In this document: one piece after another, positions 15,723-24,131 of the stretch
Numbering within the stretch: position 1 is the stretch's first letter
Layout: every line of letters starts with the position of its first letter
Assembly (NCBI GenBank): GCA_035532475.1
Contig: DATKQY010000053.1
Span: 1 to 64,000 of the forward strand
Source: DATKQY01 sp035532475
GTDB lineage: Bacteria > Actinomycetota > Acidimicrobiia > Acidimicrobiales > Bog-793
Reading direction: 5' to 3'
Length of the DNA stretch: 64,000 bases
Translations under genes and position numbers: made by a program
Notes under the pieces: model-generated
Databases searched by the model: none
Seen by the model: only the letters and a program-made list of their open reading frames with translations
Told to the model about the DNA's origin: nothing

Positions 15723-16619
15723 GTGACACCGGTGGCACCCGGCCCGCCGGGACTAGTCGTCGAGGCGGGGCAGGTGCCCGAGCATCCCCTCATCGGGGCG
15801 GAGGCGCTGCTGGCACTGCTCGAGGCCGACCCGCCTCCCGTGCTGTTGGACGTCCGCTGGCGGCTCGGTGGGCCCGACGGTCGCCAGGACTTCGACAAGG
15901 GCCACCTGCCTCGCGCGCTCTACGTGGACCTCGAAGTCGAGCTCTCCGCGCCACCGAGCCGCGCCGGGGGCCGCCATCCGCTTCCCGACCCTGCCGACCT
16001 GCAGACGGCGCTGCGGCGGCTCGGGGTCCATCGTGACCGGCCCGTGGTCGTCTACGACGACGTCGGAGGCCTCAGCGCGGCACGCGCGTGGTGGGTGCTG
16101 AGATGGGCGGGTCTCGCCGACGTCCGCCTTCTCGACGGCGGGCTGGCGGCATGGGTCGCCGCCGGTCATGCGACAACGACCGATCTGTGGCACCCCCCGG
16201 CCGGCGACGTGCTCGTCCAGGCGGGCAGCCTTGCCACCCTGGACGCTGCCGATGCCGCGCTGCTGGCACGATCGGGGATCCTGTTGGACGCGCGGGCCGC
16301 GGAACGGTACCGGGGCGACGTCGAACCGCTGGACCCTGTTGCCGGCCACATCCCGGGTGCGATCTGCGCGCCGACGAGCGAGAACCTGGCGCCCGACGGA
16401 CGGTTCCTCCACCCGGCGCTGCTGCGGAGCCGGTTCGAGCGCCTGGGCGTGCGCGCCGACGAGCGGGTCGGTGTCTACTGCGGAAGCGGCATCACCGCGG
16501 CGCACGAGATCGTCGCCCTGGCTGTCGCCGGCTTCGACGCGCAGCTCTTCCCCGGATCATGGTCCGCCTGGGTGGGTGATCCCACCCACCCCGTGGCCAC
16601 GGGGGCTCAGCCGGGTTGA
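15723..16619 (+). CDS. Thiosulfate/3-mercaptopyruvate sulfurtransferase
   Basis: A 298-residue protein of two rhodanese domains. The N-terminal domain (VLLDVRWRLGGPDGRQDF to LLDGGLAAW) is catalytically inactive, as usual. The C-terminal domain carries the active-site loop CGSGITA with Cys253 as the persulfide-forming residue. The CGSG(I/V)TA loop favours 3-mercaptopyruvate as sulfur donor over thiosulfate. The protein moves sulfane sulfur to cyanide or thiols in the cytoplasm. The GTG start at 15723 lies 4 bp after the phosphoesterase stop. A hairpin overlaps its stop codon (16601-16625). Confidence 0.88.
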   Translation: MTPVAPGPPGLVVEAGQVPEHPLIGAEALLALLEADPPPVLLDVRWRLGGPDGRQDFDKGHLPRALYVDLEVELSAPPSRAGGRHPLPDPADLQTALRRLGVHRDRPVVVYDDVGGLSAARAWWVLRWAGLADVRLLDGGLAAWVAAGHATTTDLWHPPAGDVLVQAGSLATLDAADAALLARSGILLDARAAERYRGDVEPLDPVAGHIPGAICAPTSENLAPDGRFLHPALLRSRFERLGVRADERVGVYCGSGITAAHEIVALAVAGFDAQLFPGSWSAWVGDPTHPVATGAQPG

Positions 16620-16625
16620 GCCCCC
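16601..16625 (+). terminator. Hairpin overlapping the sulfurtransferase stop codon
   Basis: A 9-bp perfect stem, GGGGGCTCA paired with TGAGCCCCC, around the 7-base loop GCCGGGT. The TGA stop of the sulfurtransferase gene forms the first bases of the right arm. It probably ends the phosphoesterase-sulfurtransferase transcript. Confidence 0.65.
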
Positions 16626-16800
16626 TCAGCGACGCCGCACGTCTCGAGCGGGCGGGATGACGCGGCTCGGCGCACACGATCGACGGGACCGCCTGCACCG
16701 AGGCGCACGCGGCGCGGTCACCGAAGCGGACCCGGCGGGCACTGCTCCGGGTCGTCGCGCCAGCGCCGGGCGGGCTCCTGCTCCGGGCGGCCGCCGCGCC

Positions 16801-18387
16801 TCAGTCGTCGACGCCCGTCAGGACGCGGACGGCGATCTCGCGGCCCCTCGGTCCCGTGCTCACGAACGCGACCACGGCGAGGACGAGGCCCGCGGCGGTG
16901 CAGAGCCACCACCCGGCGTGCGTCGCGTCCGTGAAGACCTGGCGGACGATGGCCTCCACGGCGTTCGGACTCCGCACGTGGAGCGTGCGGGCGAGCCGGG
17001 CAGCTCCTGCGCCCGCGGCAGCGAGGGCGGCGACCTTCTGGGGGGGCAGGTGGAACACGGCGAGCCGGGCAGTGAGGTTCGTGCGGAAACCCTCGGCGAG
17101 CAACGAGCCGAGCAGCGCGATCCCGAGCACGGTGCCGACCTGGCGTGACGTGGCGGCGACCGCGCCCGCGACGCCGGCCTGGTTGACGGGCATTCCCGAC
17201 ACGGCGGTGTTGGTGATCGGCGGGTTCACGAAGCCCATTCCGATGCCGATCAGGCAGTAGGCCGCGATCAGGAGGGAGTACGACGAGTTCGCCTCGGTGA
17301 GCACGAGGACGGCCGTGCCTGCGGCCGTGGTGAGTCCGCCGACGACCAAGGGGACACGCGGCCCGTTGCGGCCGACGATGTGGCCGGCGACCGGCGACAG
17401 GAGCGCGATGAACACCGTCGCCGGAAGGAGCGCGAGCCCGGCGAGCAGCGCCGATTCGTGGCGGACCTCCTGCAGGTAGAGGGTATTGACGAACAGGAAG
17501 CCACCCATCACGAAGAAGCTGAGGGTCGCGGCGATCCCGGCCGCCGAGAAGGGTGGGCTCTTGAAGAAGCGCACCTCGACGAGCGGTTCGCTCACTCGCA
17601 GCTCGACCGCGACGAAGGCGACGGTCATCGCCGCGGCGAAGGAGAACAGGCCGACGATCTCCGCGGAGGTCCAGCCTGCGGTCGGACCTTCGATGATCGC
17701 GTAGGTCAGCGCTCCGAGCGCGGCGATGATGATCGTCTGACCCGGGACGTCCACCCGCCGAGGTCGGGCTGCTCGGGACTCGGGGACGAAGATCGTCGTG
17801 AGGACGAGCGCGGCTGCGCCGATGGGGACGTTGATCCAGAAGACCCATCGCCAGCCCAGGGAGTCGACGAGCAGTCCGCCGACGACCGGTCCGGCGGAGA
17901 GCGCGATCCCGTAGGTGGCGCTCCACAGCCCGATCGCCCTCGCGCGTTCCCGTCGGTCATCGAAGGTGTGTGTGATGATCGAGAGCGCGATCGGGTTCAG
18001 CATGGAGCCACCGACCGCCTGAAGCATGCGGAACGCGATGAGCGTCTCCACGCTGGGCGCCAGGCTGCAGGCGAGGGACCCCAGCACGAAGATGACCAGC
18101 CCGTAGCGGAAGACCCGGCGCCTCCCGACCCGGTCGCCCATCGAGCCCGCGGCGAGCATCAGGATCGAGATGACCAGCACGTACGCGTCCGTCACCCACT
18201 GGAGACTCGACAAGCTGGCGTTGAAGGTCCGCTGGATGGCGGGCAACGCCACATTGAGCGCGGTCGAGTCGATGTTGACGATAAGCAGGCTCAGGCTGCA
18301 GATGTACAGGACCAGCAAACGCCGTTTGCGCGCGCGGGCCGCCTGCTCGGAATCGGCGCCCGGGTGCGCGGCGATCAGCTCCGCCAC
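16801..18387 (-). CDS. MFS drug exporter, DHA2 family
   Basis: A 528-residue 14-helix exporter. Helix 1 contains IVNIDSTALNVALPAIQ, the DHA2 signature. The loop between helices 2 and 3 has motif A (GSMGDRVGRRRVF), and motif C is recognisable in GIALSAGPVVGGLLVD. Between helices 13 and 14 there is a hydrophilic loop rich in Ala (VAALAAAGAGAARLARTL), longer than in minimal members. It stands alone on the reverse strand between a forward terminator and a 500-bp gap, without an adjacent regulator. Substrate unknown; proton-coupled export of small hydrophobic molecules is the family role. Confidence 0.9.
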   Translation of the reverse strand: MAELIAAHPGADSEQAARARKRRLLVLYICSLSLLIVNIDSTALNVALPAIQRTFNASLSSLQWVTDAYVLVISILMLAAGSMGDRVGRRRVFRYGLVIFVLGSLACSLAPSVETLIAFRMLQAVGGSMLNPIALSIITHTFDDRRERARAIGLWSATYGIALSAGPVVGGLLVDSLGWRWVFWINVPIGAAALVLTTIFVPESRAARPRRVDVPGQTIIIAALGALTYAIIEGPTAGWTSAEIVGLFSFAAAMTVAFVAVELRVSEPLVEVRFFKSPPFSAAGIAATLSFFVMGGFLFVNTLYLQEVRHESALLAGLALLPATVFIALLSPVAGHIVGRNGPRVPLVVGGLTTAAGTAVLVLTEANSSYSLLIAAYCLIGIGMGFVNPPITNTAVSGMPVNQAGVAGAVAATSRQVGTVLGIALLGSLLAEGFRTNLTARLAVFHLPPQKVAALAAAGAGAARLARTLHVRSPNAVEAIVRQVFTDATHAGWWLCTAAGLVLAVVAFVSTGPRGREIAVRVLTGVDD

Positions 18388-18884
18388 GTGATGCCCACTC
18401 CCGCGAGGTTAGGGCCCGTCACGACCTTCCGGCGAATGCGCAACTGGCCGCCCGTGGGGCGAGGCGGCCGGCGTCGAGAGGCTCCTCGCCAACCGCTCCC
18501 GGCTCGGGTCGGGTCGGTGGCAGTCGAGGCGCCGCAGCTGCGCGGCCAGGTCGACCGACGGCAGGGGAGTAGCCGGTTCGTGCATCGAACTGGCCGGCCT
18601 CGCCTGAATGATCCCATCTCCCCGGAGCCGTCGCGGTCGGCCGTCACCCTCGCGCATAGATGAATTCATCGCATTGCTTCGTTGACCGTCACGCTCATGC
18701 GGCGCGTCGCATCGGCAACCCTGCGATGACATGTCCAGCTCAAGCACGCGCGAGAGCGCTGTGCAAGCGCCGGTACGGCTGAGGTCGGGGGTGTGCGAAG
18801 GCTCGGTCAAGTCCGTATCTTCGCCAGTAGGGCGACCGTGCCGCGACGCCGGGAGGCCAGACGACGAGTGAGGTATCTCCCCCG
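18388..18884. other. Divergent intergenic region with possible promoter
   Basis: About 500 bp between the reverse exporter and the forward ATP-grasp gene. No coding region is supported. The region near 18655-18715 is less GC-rich than its surroundings and contains the palindrome ATGAATTCAT (about 18660) and a TTGACC hexamer about 15 bp further on, which could be a -35 element for one of the flanking genes. No matching -10 is clear. Confidence 0.35.
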
Positions 18885-20387
18885 ATGAGACCACCGCCCG
18901 CCAACTTCGACCGTTCGGTGCCAATGCTCCTCTTCAAGGTCGGCCAGTACCCGATCCACCACGGGGGTGTCGGAGCGATCCGGACGCTCGGTCGCGTCGG
19001 CGTGCCGGTGTACGCCGTGACCGAGGACGCGGCGACTCCAGCGGCAGCCTCGCGCTACCTCGACGGATACTTCGTCTTCTCGACGACGGGCACCGAGGCC
19101 GAAGATCAGCTCGTCGCGGGTCTCGCCTCGATCGGTCGCCAGCTCGGCCGGCGCTCGGTTCTCGCCTGCACGGACGACGAGGCAGCGGTCCTCGTCGCGG
19201 CGCACAGGAGCAGCCTCCACGAATGGTTCATCATGCCGGAGGTGGCTCCCGCGCTGCCTGGGAGGCTCGCCAGCAAGCGCGGGGTGTTCGAGCTCTGCCG
19301 CGACCTCGGAACACCAACTCCTGATGCCCAGTTCCCCTCGACGCGCAGCGAGCTCGAGGAGTTCGCCGCACGGGCGACGTTCCCGGTCGTGGTGAAGAAC
19401 CTCGAGGCCTTCACCCGGATGCGCAAGCCCGTCGTCGGAGCAAGCACGATCGTCGCGTCACGCGAGGACCTGCTCGCGCTCGGCGCGCGCTGGCCCGAGC
19501 CCTTCAGCGCGATCGTCCAGGAGTTCATCCCCGACGTGGTCGGCGAGGATTGGATCTTCCAGGCATACTTCAACAGGGACTCGGTACCGTTGGTCGCCTT
19601 TACCGGCGTCAAGCTTCGATCGTGGCCGGTGAGCGCCGGGGTGACGACGTGCGGTCGGGTCCTCGAGAATCCGCGCCTCGCCGCGCAGGCGATCGACTTC
19701 TGTCGCCGCGTCGGCTACCGGGGCGTCGTCGACCTCGACTGGCGACTGGACCGCCGCGACGGCGAGTACAAGCTCCTCGACTTCAACCCGAGGATCGGCG
19801 CGCAGTTCCGGCTGTTCGAGACCGATGCGGGAGTCGACGTCGTGCGGGCCTTGCATCTCGACCTTACGGGCCGTGACGTGCCCGACGGCCGCCAGGCGAA
19901 TGGTCACCGCCTCGTCGTCGAACACCTCGACGGCCCGGCGCGGCTCGCCGCCTGCCGCTCGCTCCTCGAGGTGTCGTCCCCACACCGCCGCTCTGAGACC
20001 TCGTACGCTTGGTTCGCGTCCGACGATCCGCTCCCCTTCATGGCGATGGCCGCGCGGTTCGCGGACCTCGTGCTCCGCCGAGCGCTCGGGCTTGCGCCGA
20101 GCACGGTCCGCACGACGGCGGCACCGGGCGGCCCGGCGCGATCCCGAGGCGGCCTTCAGCTCGTTCGCGACGCGATCGAGGTGCTCGCCCGACGTGCCGC
20201 GAAGCCGGCGCCCGCGACGAACCGCAGCAATGGTCCGAAGGTCGGGGCTGCCGCGAGACCGACGAAGTACAGGCCCGGGAGCGACGACTCGAACGACTTC
20301 CCGAGCCGCGGGGCGCTTCCGGTCCGACGGAGGCTGGAGCGTAGGTCGCTGTCGAGGAAGCCGAAGCTGTCCACGTCGATGCGGTAG
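18885..20387 (+). CDS. ATP-grasp carboxylate-amine/thiol ligase
   Basis: A 500-residue ATP-grasp enzyme (COG3919-like). The N-terminal pre-ATP-grasp domain begins about residue 15 (GAIRTLGRVGVPVYAVTEDA). The ATP-grasp core runs from about 125 to 330: KRGVFELCRDLGTPTPDAQF, FPVVVKNLEAF (ATP-binding Lys), IVQEFIPDVVGEDWIFQAYF, then YKLLDFNPRIGAQFRLFE with the metal-binding Asp/Asn pair. Such enzymes join a carboxylate to an amine through an acyl-phosphate. The catalytic domain ends near residue 410. The last about 77 codons overlap in antisense the 3' end of the convergent flavoprotein gene and look unstructured. The start is an ATG at 18885. Confidence 0.82.
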   Translation: MRPPPANFDRSVPMLLFKVGQYPIHHGGVGAIRTLGRVGVPVYAVTEDAATPAAASRYLDGYFVFSTTGTEAEDQLVAGLASIGRQLGRRSVLACTDDEAAVLVAAHRSSLHEWFIMPEVAPALPGRLASKRGVFELCRDLGTPTPDAQFPSTRSELEEFAARATFPVVVKNLEAFTRMRKPVVGASTIVASREDLLALGARWPEPFSAIVQEFIPDVVGEDWIFQAYFNRDSVPLVAFTGVKLRSWPVSAGVTTCGRVLENPRLAAQAIDFCRRVGYRGVVDLDWRLDRRDGEYKLLDFNPRIGAQFRLFETDAGVDVVRALHLDLTGRDVPDGRQANGHRLVVEHLDGPARLAACRSLLEVSSPHRRSETSYAWFASDDPLPFMAMAARFADLVLRRALGLAPSTVRTTAAPGGPARSRGGLQLVRDAIEVLARRAAKPAPATNRSNGPKVGAAARPTKYRPGSDDSNDFPSRGALPVRRRLERRSLSRKPKLSTSMR

Positions 20388-21376
20388 CCCGTCGCGGCCA
20401 GGACGTGGTCGACGCCGAGCCACGAGCGCGAACCGTCGAGCTTGCGAAGGCTGAGGGCGATCTCGTCTCTCGCGAGGACCATTCCGTCGACCTGATGTTC
20501 GAGGTGCACGATGATGTCCTCGGTGAAGCGGTCGTGGAGCCACCACGCGCCGGAGGGACCGAGGATCCTCCGCACGAGGTTGAGGCGCGCCTTCTCCGGA
20601 AGGTGCCGCACGGCACCAGCGCCGCCGCTGACCGAGCGATGCGACCAGCCCGGTCCGAGCGGTGAACCGGGTTGTGCCAGCCGGCGCATGAGAGAGGTGG
20701 CCTCGGGGGGCGGGCATCCCCAGACGAGATGAGGCTTGCGCACGACGAGGTGTACCTGGGCACCCGCCTCGCGCAGTAGTAGTACCGCGCTCTCGAGCGC
20801 CGACTGGCCACCTCCGATCACCGCGACACGCCTGTCCGCGAGTCGGGCGAGGTCGCCATGGTCCGAAGCGTGCGAGATCGGCCCGCTCGATGACAGGCCG
20901 TACCGGGTGAGGGGCGAGAAGACCTCGGGGACGTAGGCGAACGGCACGACACCGGCGGCGACGACCACGGCGACGGCATCGAGCTCGTCGCCGGCGCCCA
21001 GGCTGACGCGGTAGCCGTCACCGGCAGCGGCCACCATCTTCACCTGCTCCGGCTGCAGCTCCGGAACGAGCTCCTCTTGGAACCATCTCCCGTAGCGGAC
21101 GAAGAGCTCGACGGGAAGCGGCGTATTCTCGTCGAGCGGCGGCATGCCCCGATGGGCGAGAAAGCTCGCCAGCTCATATCCAGGGGTCGGTGCGGAGAGA
21201 CTCGACGCGCCCGACGTCGACTTGAGGAACATCCCGGCGGGCATGTGGTCGGTCCAGGTCGCCATCGCGGTGCCGAAGACCGTGGCGTGGACTCCTTGAT
21301 GGCGAAGGTGGGCCGCGACGGAGAGGCCGTACGGCCCAGCGCCCACGATCACCACGGTGCGGGTCGACTTGCTCAC
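20156..21376 (-). CDS. FAD/NAD(P)-binding oxidoreductase (FMO-like)
   Basis: A 406-residue flavoprotein. The N-terminal FAD fingerprint VVIVGAGPYGLSVAAHLRHQ and the central NAD(P) fingerprint VAVIGGGQSALESAVLLLRE give the two-dinucleotide layout of flavin monooxygenases and lysine/ornithine N-oxygenase relatives (COG2072). The C-terminus GLYFVGLAAAPTFGPLLRFV is a typical end for this subfamily, so the annotated stop is right even though it overlaps the convergent ATP-grasp frame by 232 bp. The GTG at 21376 is favoured over the in-frame GTG at 21421 because GGAGG lies five bases before it. Pairing with an ATP-grasp ligase suggests modification of a small amino-acid-like metabolite; this is inference. 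Confidence 0.85.
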   Translation of the reverse strand: MSKSTRTVVIVGAGPYGLSVAAHLRHQGVHATVFGTAMATWTDHMPAGMFLKSTSGASSLSAPTPGYELASFLAHRGMPPLDENTPLPVELFVRYGRWFQEELVPELQPEQVKMVAAAGDGYRVSLGAGDELDAVAVVVAAGVVPFAYVPEVFSPLTRYGLSSSGPISHASDHGDLARLADRRVAVIGGGQSALESAVLLLREAGAQVHLVVRKPHLVWGCPPPEATSLMRRLAQPGSPLGPGWSHRSVSGGAGAVRHLPEKARLNLVRRILGPSGAWWLHDRFTEDIIVHLEHQVDGMVLARDEIALSLRKLDGSRSWLGVDHVLAATGYRIDVDSFGFLDSDLRSSLRRTGSAPRLGKSFESSLPGLYFVGLAAAPTFGPLLRFVAGAGFAARRASTSIASRTS

Positions 21377-21651
21377 GGCGACCTCCATTGCTGAGGCGGG
21401 TTCTGACGATGGCTCGGTCACGAGTTTCGCCCGCGGTGCTGGCGCCGCGGAATCGTCAGGAGGGGGAGCGGACTACCGCGCCTGACTGATGGCGTCGACT
21501 GCAAGTTGCGCGGAGGTCGCGCTGCGGACGACACCATGATGGGCAACAGTGGCAATCGGCCCGCGCGGCCAGCCCGCGGCACGCGCGTCGACCGATGTCG
21601 ACCACGCTCCCCACGGCGTCCCCGACCTGTGGTGTCGCCAGGTTGCGTCTC

Positions 21652-21711
21652 GTGACGATCATCGAGGTCGGACAGCTGCGCAAGAGGTATGGCACCGCCG
21701 AGGCCCTCGTG
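21652..21711 (+). pseudogene. Possible N-terminal remnant of an ABC-transporter ATPase
   Basis: A GTG-initiated stretch reads TIIEVGQLRKRYGTAEAL, which closely resembles the first 20 residues of many ABC ATPases (IIEV-x-x-L-x-KRYG-x-x-x-AL). The similarity stops abruptly and no Walker A follows. Too short to be sure. Confidence 0.35.
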
Positions 21712-21755
21712 TATGTGTGGTTCGCCATACCGACTGACCCTGCTGGAGCCCCCAG

Positions 21756-21980
21756 GCGGCGCTGCGCACGATCGACCAGGCGGGACTGTCGAGCGGGCTG
21801 CGCGGTCTCGTTCTCGAAGGCAACGCGACCTCGCTCTTCGGCCTCGGCCGAGTTCACGGGCCCCGTCGTCCGCCCAACGCCCGACGCCGGCTCCCGAAGA
21901 CCTGGCGCGTGCCGGCGATCCGTCGAGGGCCGAGCGGCCGCTCGCCGCGAGGTGCGGCAAGTTGGGAGCCGGCGAACTGA
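21756..21980 (+). pseudogene. Possible C-terminal remnant of an amidohydrolase
   Basis: In a different frame from the ABC-like piece, AALRTIDQAGLSSGLRGLVL runs into EGNATSLFGL, resembling the end of amidohydrolase_2 proteins (-ILGGNAARLFGL). The frame then continues with Arg/Pro-rich sequence to the TGA at 21978. No start and no catalytic part remain. It lies just before the cupin gene and is followed by that gene's ribosome-binding site. Confidence 0.38.
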
Positions 21981-22005
21981 CCGCGACGACAACGGAAAAG
22001 GTGAC

Positions 22006-22524
22006 ATGGCGACCAGTAGCGATGCCCGAGCGATTCCGATGGCGTTCCACGTCGGGACGGACGACCTCCCCTACGCCGACAACTTCGGTGGGATCGAAGG
22101 CGTCCGGCTGAAGCTCCTCCTCGCCGACGTGGAGGGGGGCGTGTTCGTCGTGCGGATCCTGTTCGCGCCAGCGGTCGAGTTGGCGACCCACCATCACACC
22201 GGCGCTGTCCACGCGTTCACGCTCTCCGGCGAGTGGAGCTACCTGGAGTACCCGGAGTCGCCGCCGAGCGTCGCGGGCTCCTACCTCTACGAGCCTCCGG
22301 GATCGACGCACACCTTGAAGGTCGCCGACCACAACGACGAGGACACGGACGCGCTCTTCGTGATCTACGGCGCGATGCTCATTTACGGCGGGGACGGGAG
22401 GGTCGTCGCGGTGCTCGACGCGGCGAGCCACCGGCGCGACTACGTCGCCGCGCTCCGCGAGCAGGCAAAGCCGATACCTCAGTTCATCGAGGGCGGCTCC
22501 CTCCGCTACACCGCCGGCGACTGA
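22006..22524 (+). CDS. 2,4'-dihydroxyacetophenone dioxygenase-family cupin
   Basis: A 172-residue single-domain cupin. The first cupin motif has the metal-binding histidines in ATHHHTGAVHAFTLSGEWSY with the conserved Glu in the usual position; the second is GSYLYEPPGSTHTLKV. This matches the 2,4'-dihydroxyacetophenone dioxygenase (DAD)-type family, non-haem iron enzymes that cleave a C-C bond next to a carbonyl; most members have unknown substrates. The ATG at 22006 is preceded by AAAAGGTGAC. The frame is open upstream to 21595, but that segment consists of unrelated gene remnants and is not part of the protein. It converges on the MATE gene. Confidence 0.8.
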   Translation: MATSSDARAIPMAFHVGTDDLPYADNFGGIEGVRLKLLLADVEGGVFVVRILFAPAVELATHHHTGAVHAFTLSGEWSYLEYPESPPSVAGSYLYEPPGSTHTLKVADHNDEDTDALFVIYGAMLIYGGDGRVVAVLDAASHRRDYVAALREQAKPIPQFIEGGSLRYTAGD

Positions 22525-22588
22525 GGCCGGCCTGGGCGTGTCCGGGGTGTCGAGCGTGACGGCGGGAGGTGGCGACGGGTCGGCGGGT

Positions 22589-23902
22589 TCAGGGCAGCGC
22601 TGCGATCGGGCCCCTCACGAGGGAACGCCACCGCCGGCCGAGCAGCAGCGTGCGCGCCGCGAGCCAGCACAGCATCGCGGCCCAGACGCCGCTGATCCCG
22701 ACGCCCGGGACCTCGATCGTGACCACCGCCAGCGGGGCGAACGCGATGAGCGCGAGGAGCATGGCCCGACGCATCGTCGCGTACTCGGCGGCGCCGAGGA
22801 TGAGCCCGTCGAGCACGAACGCCCCGGCGGCGAGGGGCTGCTGGGCGCCGCAGACCAGCAGCGCCAGCATCGCCTGGTGCTGGACCGCCGCGTCGGGCGA
22901 GAAGATGCGCGGCAGCACACCCGACAGCGCGACGGTGAGGAGGCCGATCAGCGAGCCGAGAAGCACACCCATCCGCAGGGTGCGCCGGCCGATCGCCCGA
23001 GCAGCTCCGAGATCGGAGGTGCCGAGCGCCTCGCTCACGAACACCTGCGCCGGCACGGCGAGCGCATCGAGGGTGAGGGCCAACATCGTCCAGACCTGCA
23101 TCGCAATCTGGTGTCCGCCGAGCGGCGCGGTGCCGAGGCGTGCCGCGATCGCGGTCGTAGCGAGGAGGGCAGAACCGAGCGCGACCGTGCGGATCGTGAG
23201 CGGGACGCCGGCGCGCAGGAGCTCCCGGATCTCCGCCGTCGAGGGTCGGCGAGGCCGGATCCGGGCTTTCAGCGAGCACCCCACGAACAGGCCGGCGGCG
23301 GTGACCTGGGCCACCACCGTGCCCCAGGCGGAACCGGCGAGACCGAGGTGGAGGACGTAGACGAACACGATCTCGAGCGTCACGTTGACCACGTTCGAGG
23401 CCAGCGCGATCAGGAAGGGCCGCCGCGTGTCGGCGAGCCCGATGAGGTGTCCGCTGCCTGCTAGCGCCACGAGGAGGGGAATCATCCCGACGGCGGCGAT
23501 GCGCAGGTACAGCACGGCGTCGGCGTGCACGGCCCGGGAGTGGCCGCCGAGCAGCGTGACGAGCAGGGGTGCGATGAGCTCCAGCAGCACTGCGAGGAGC
23601 CCCCCGCCGACCCCCGACAGCAGGTACGAAGCGCCGGTGGCACGGCCAGCGCCCAGCTCGTCGCCTGCAGAGCGCCGGAACGCCACTGCTGAGACCGTCG
23701 CCATCTCAAGGAATCCCGCTGCCCAGCCGAGGACGTTCAGGCCGGCCGTCGAGATGGCGAGCGCGCCGAGCGGTGTCGAGCCGAGGTGCCCGACGATCGC
23801 CGAGTCGGTGAGGTTGTAGAGGGGCTCGACCACGAGCGCGCCGAGAGCGGGCAGGGCGAGCGCTAAGACCCGGCGGTCGAGCGGATCGAGTCGACGCAGC
23901 AT
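22589..23902 (-). CDS. MATE-family efflux transporter (DinF-like)
   Basis: A 437-residue antiporter with twelve predicted helices in two pseudo-symmetric halves. Family features are LALPALGALVVEPLYNLTDS followed by AIVGHLGSTPLGALAI in helices 1-2, the repeated equivalent VPLTIRTVALGSALLATTAI in the second half, and GHQIAMQVWTM followed by QVFVSEALG. MATE proteins export cationic or neutral toxins using Na+ or H+; the DinF subgroup is common in actinobacteria. The ATG at 23902 has GGAG directly against it, which is poor spacing; no better start is seen in the Arg/Pro-rich upstream extension. No adjacent regulator. Confidence 0.87.
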   Translation of the reverse strand: MLRRLDPLDRRVLALALPALGALVVEPLYNLTDSAIVGHLGSTPLGALAISTAGLNVLGWAAGFLEMATVSAVAFRRSAGDELGAGRATGASYLLSGVGGGLLAVLLELIAPLLVTLLGGHSRAVHADAVLYLRIAAVGMIPLLVALAGSGHLIGLADTRRPFLIALASNVVNVTLEIVFVYVLHLGLAGSAWGTVVAQVTAAGLFVGCSLKARIRPRRPSTAEIRELLRAGVPLTIRTVALGSALLATTAIAARLGTAPLGGHQIAMQVWTMLALTLDALAVPAQVFVSEALGTSDLGAARAIGRRTLRMGVLLGSLIGLLTVALSGVLPRIFSPDAAVQHQAMLALLVCGAQQPLAAGAFVLDGLILGAAEYATMRRAMLLALIAFAPLAVVTIEVPGVGISGVWAAMLCWLAARTLLLGRRWRSLVRGPIAALP

Positions 23903-24131
23903 CTCCGGTCGCAGGCTACGGGCTAGGCACGCCCCGGCGCACGTGTGCTCGCGGGCGCCCGTGTGCCGCTCGGCGACGGCCTCCGCTGGCGCGTCCTCGG
24001 AGCTGCTCGTGACCCTCGGAGCGCCTCGAGGGTTGGGGCCTCGGGTGGCGGTTCCGGTGTTGGCGGGGCTCCTACGGTCGGTCCGACTCGCCGAGGACCA
24101 GTCGAGCGCGCTTCGGTCGGAGCGGCTGGGT

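Noticed and set aside
17380..18663. Forward frame opposite the second exporter
   Set aside because: Mirror of a well-supported 14-helix transporter; charged low-complexity translation.
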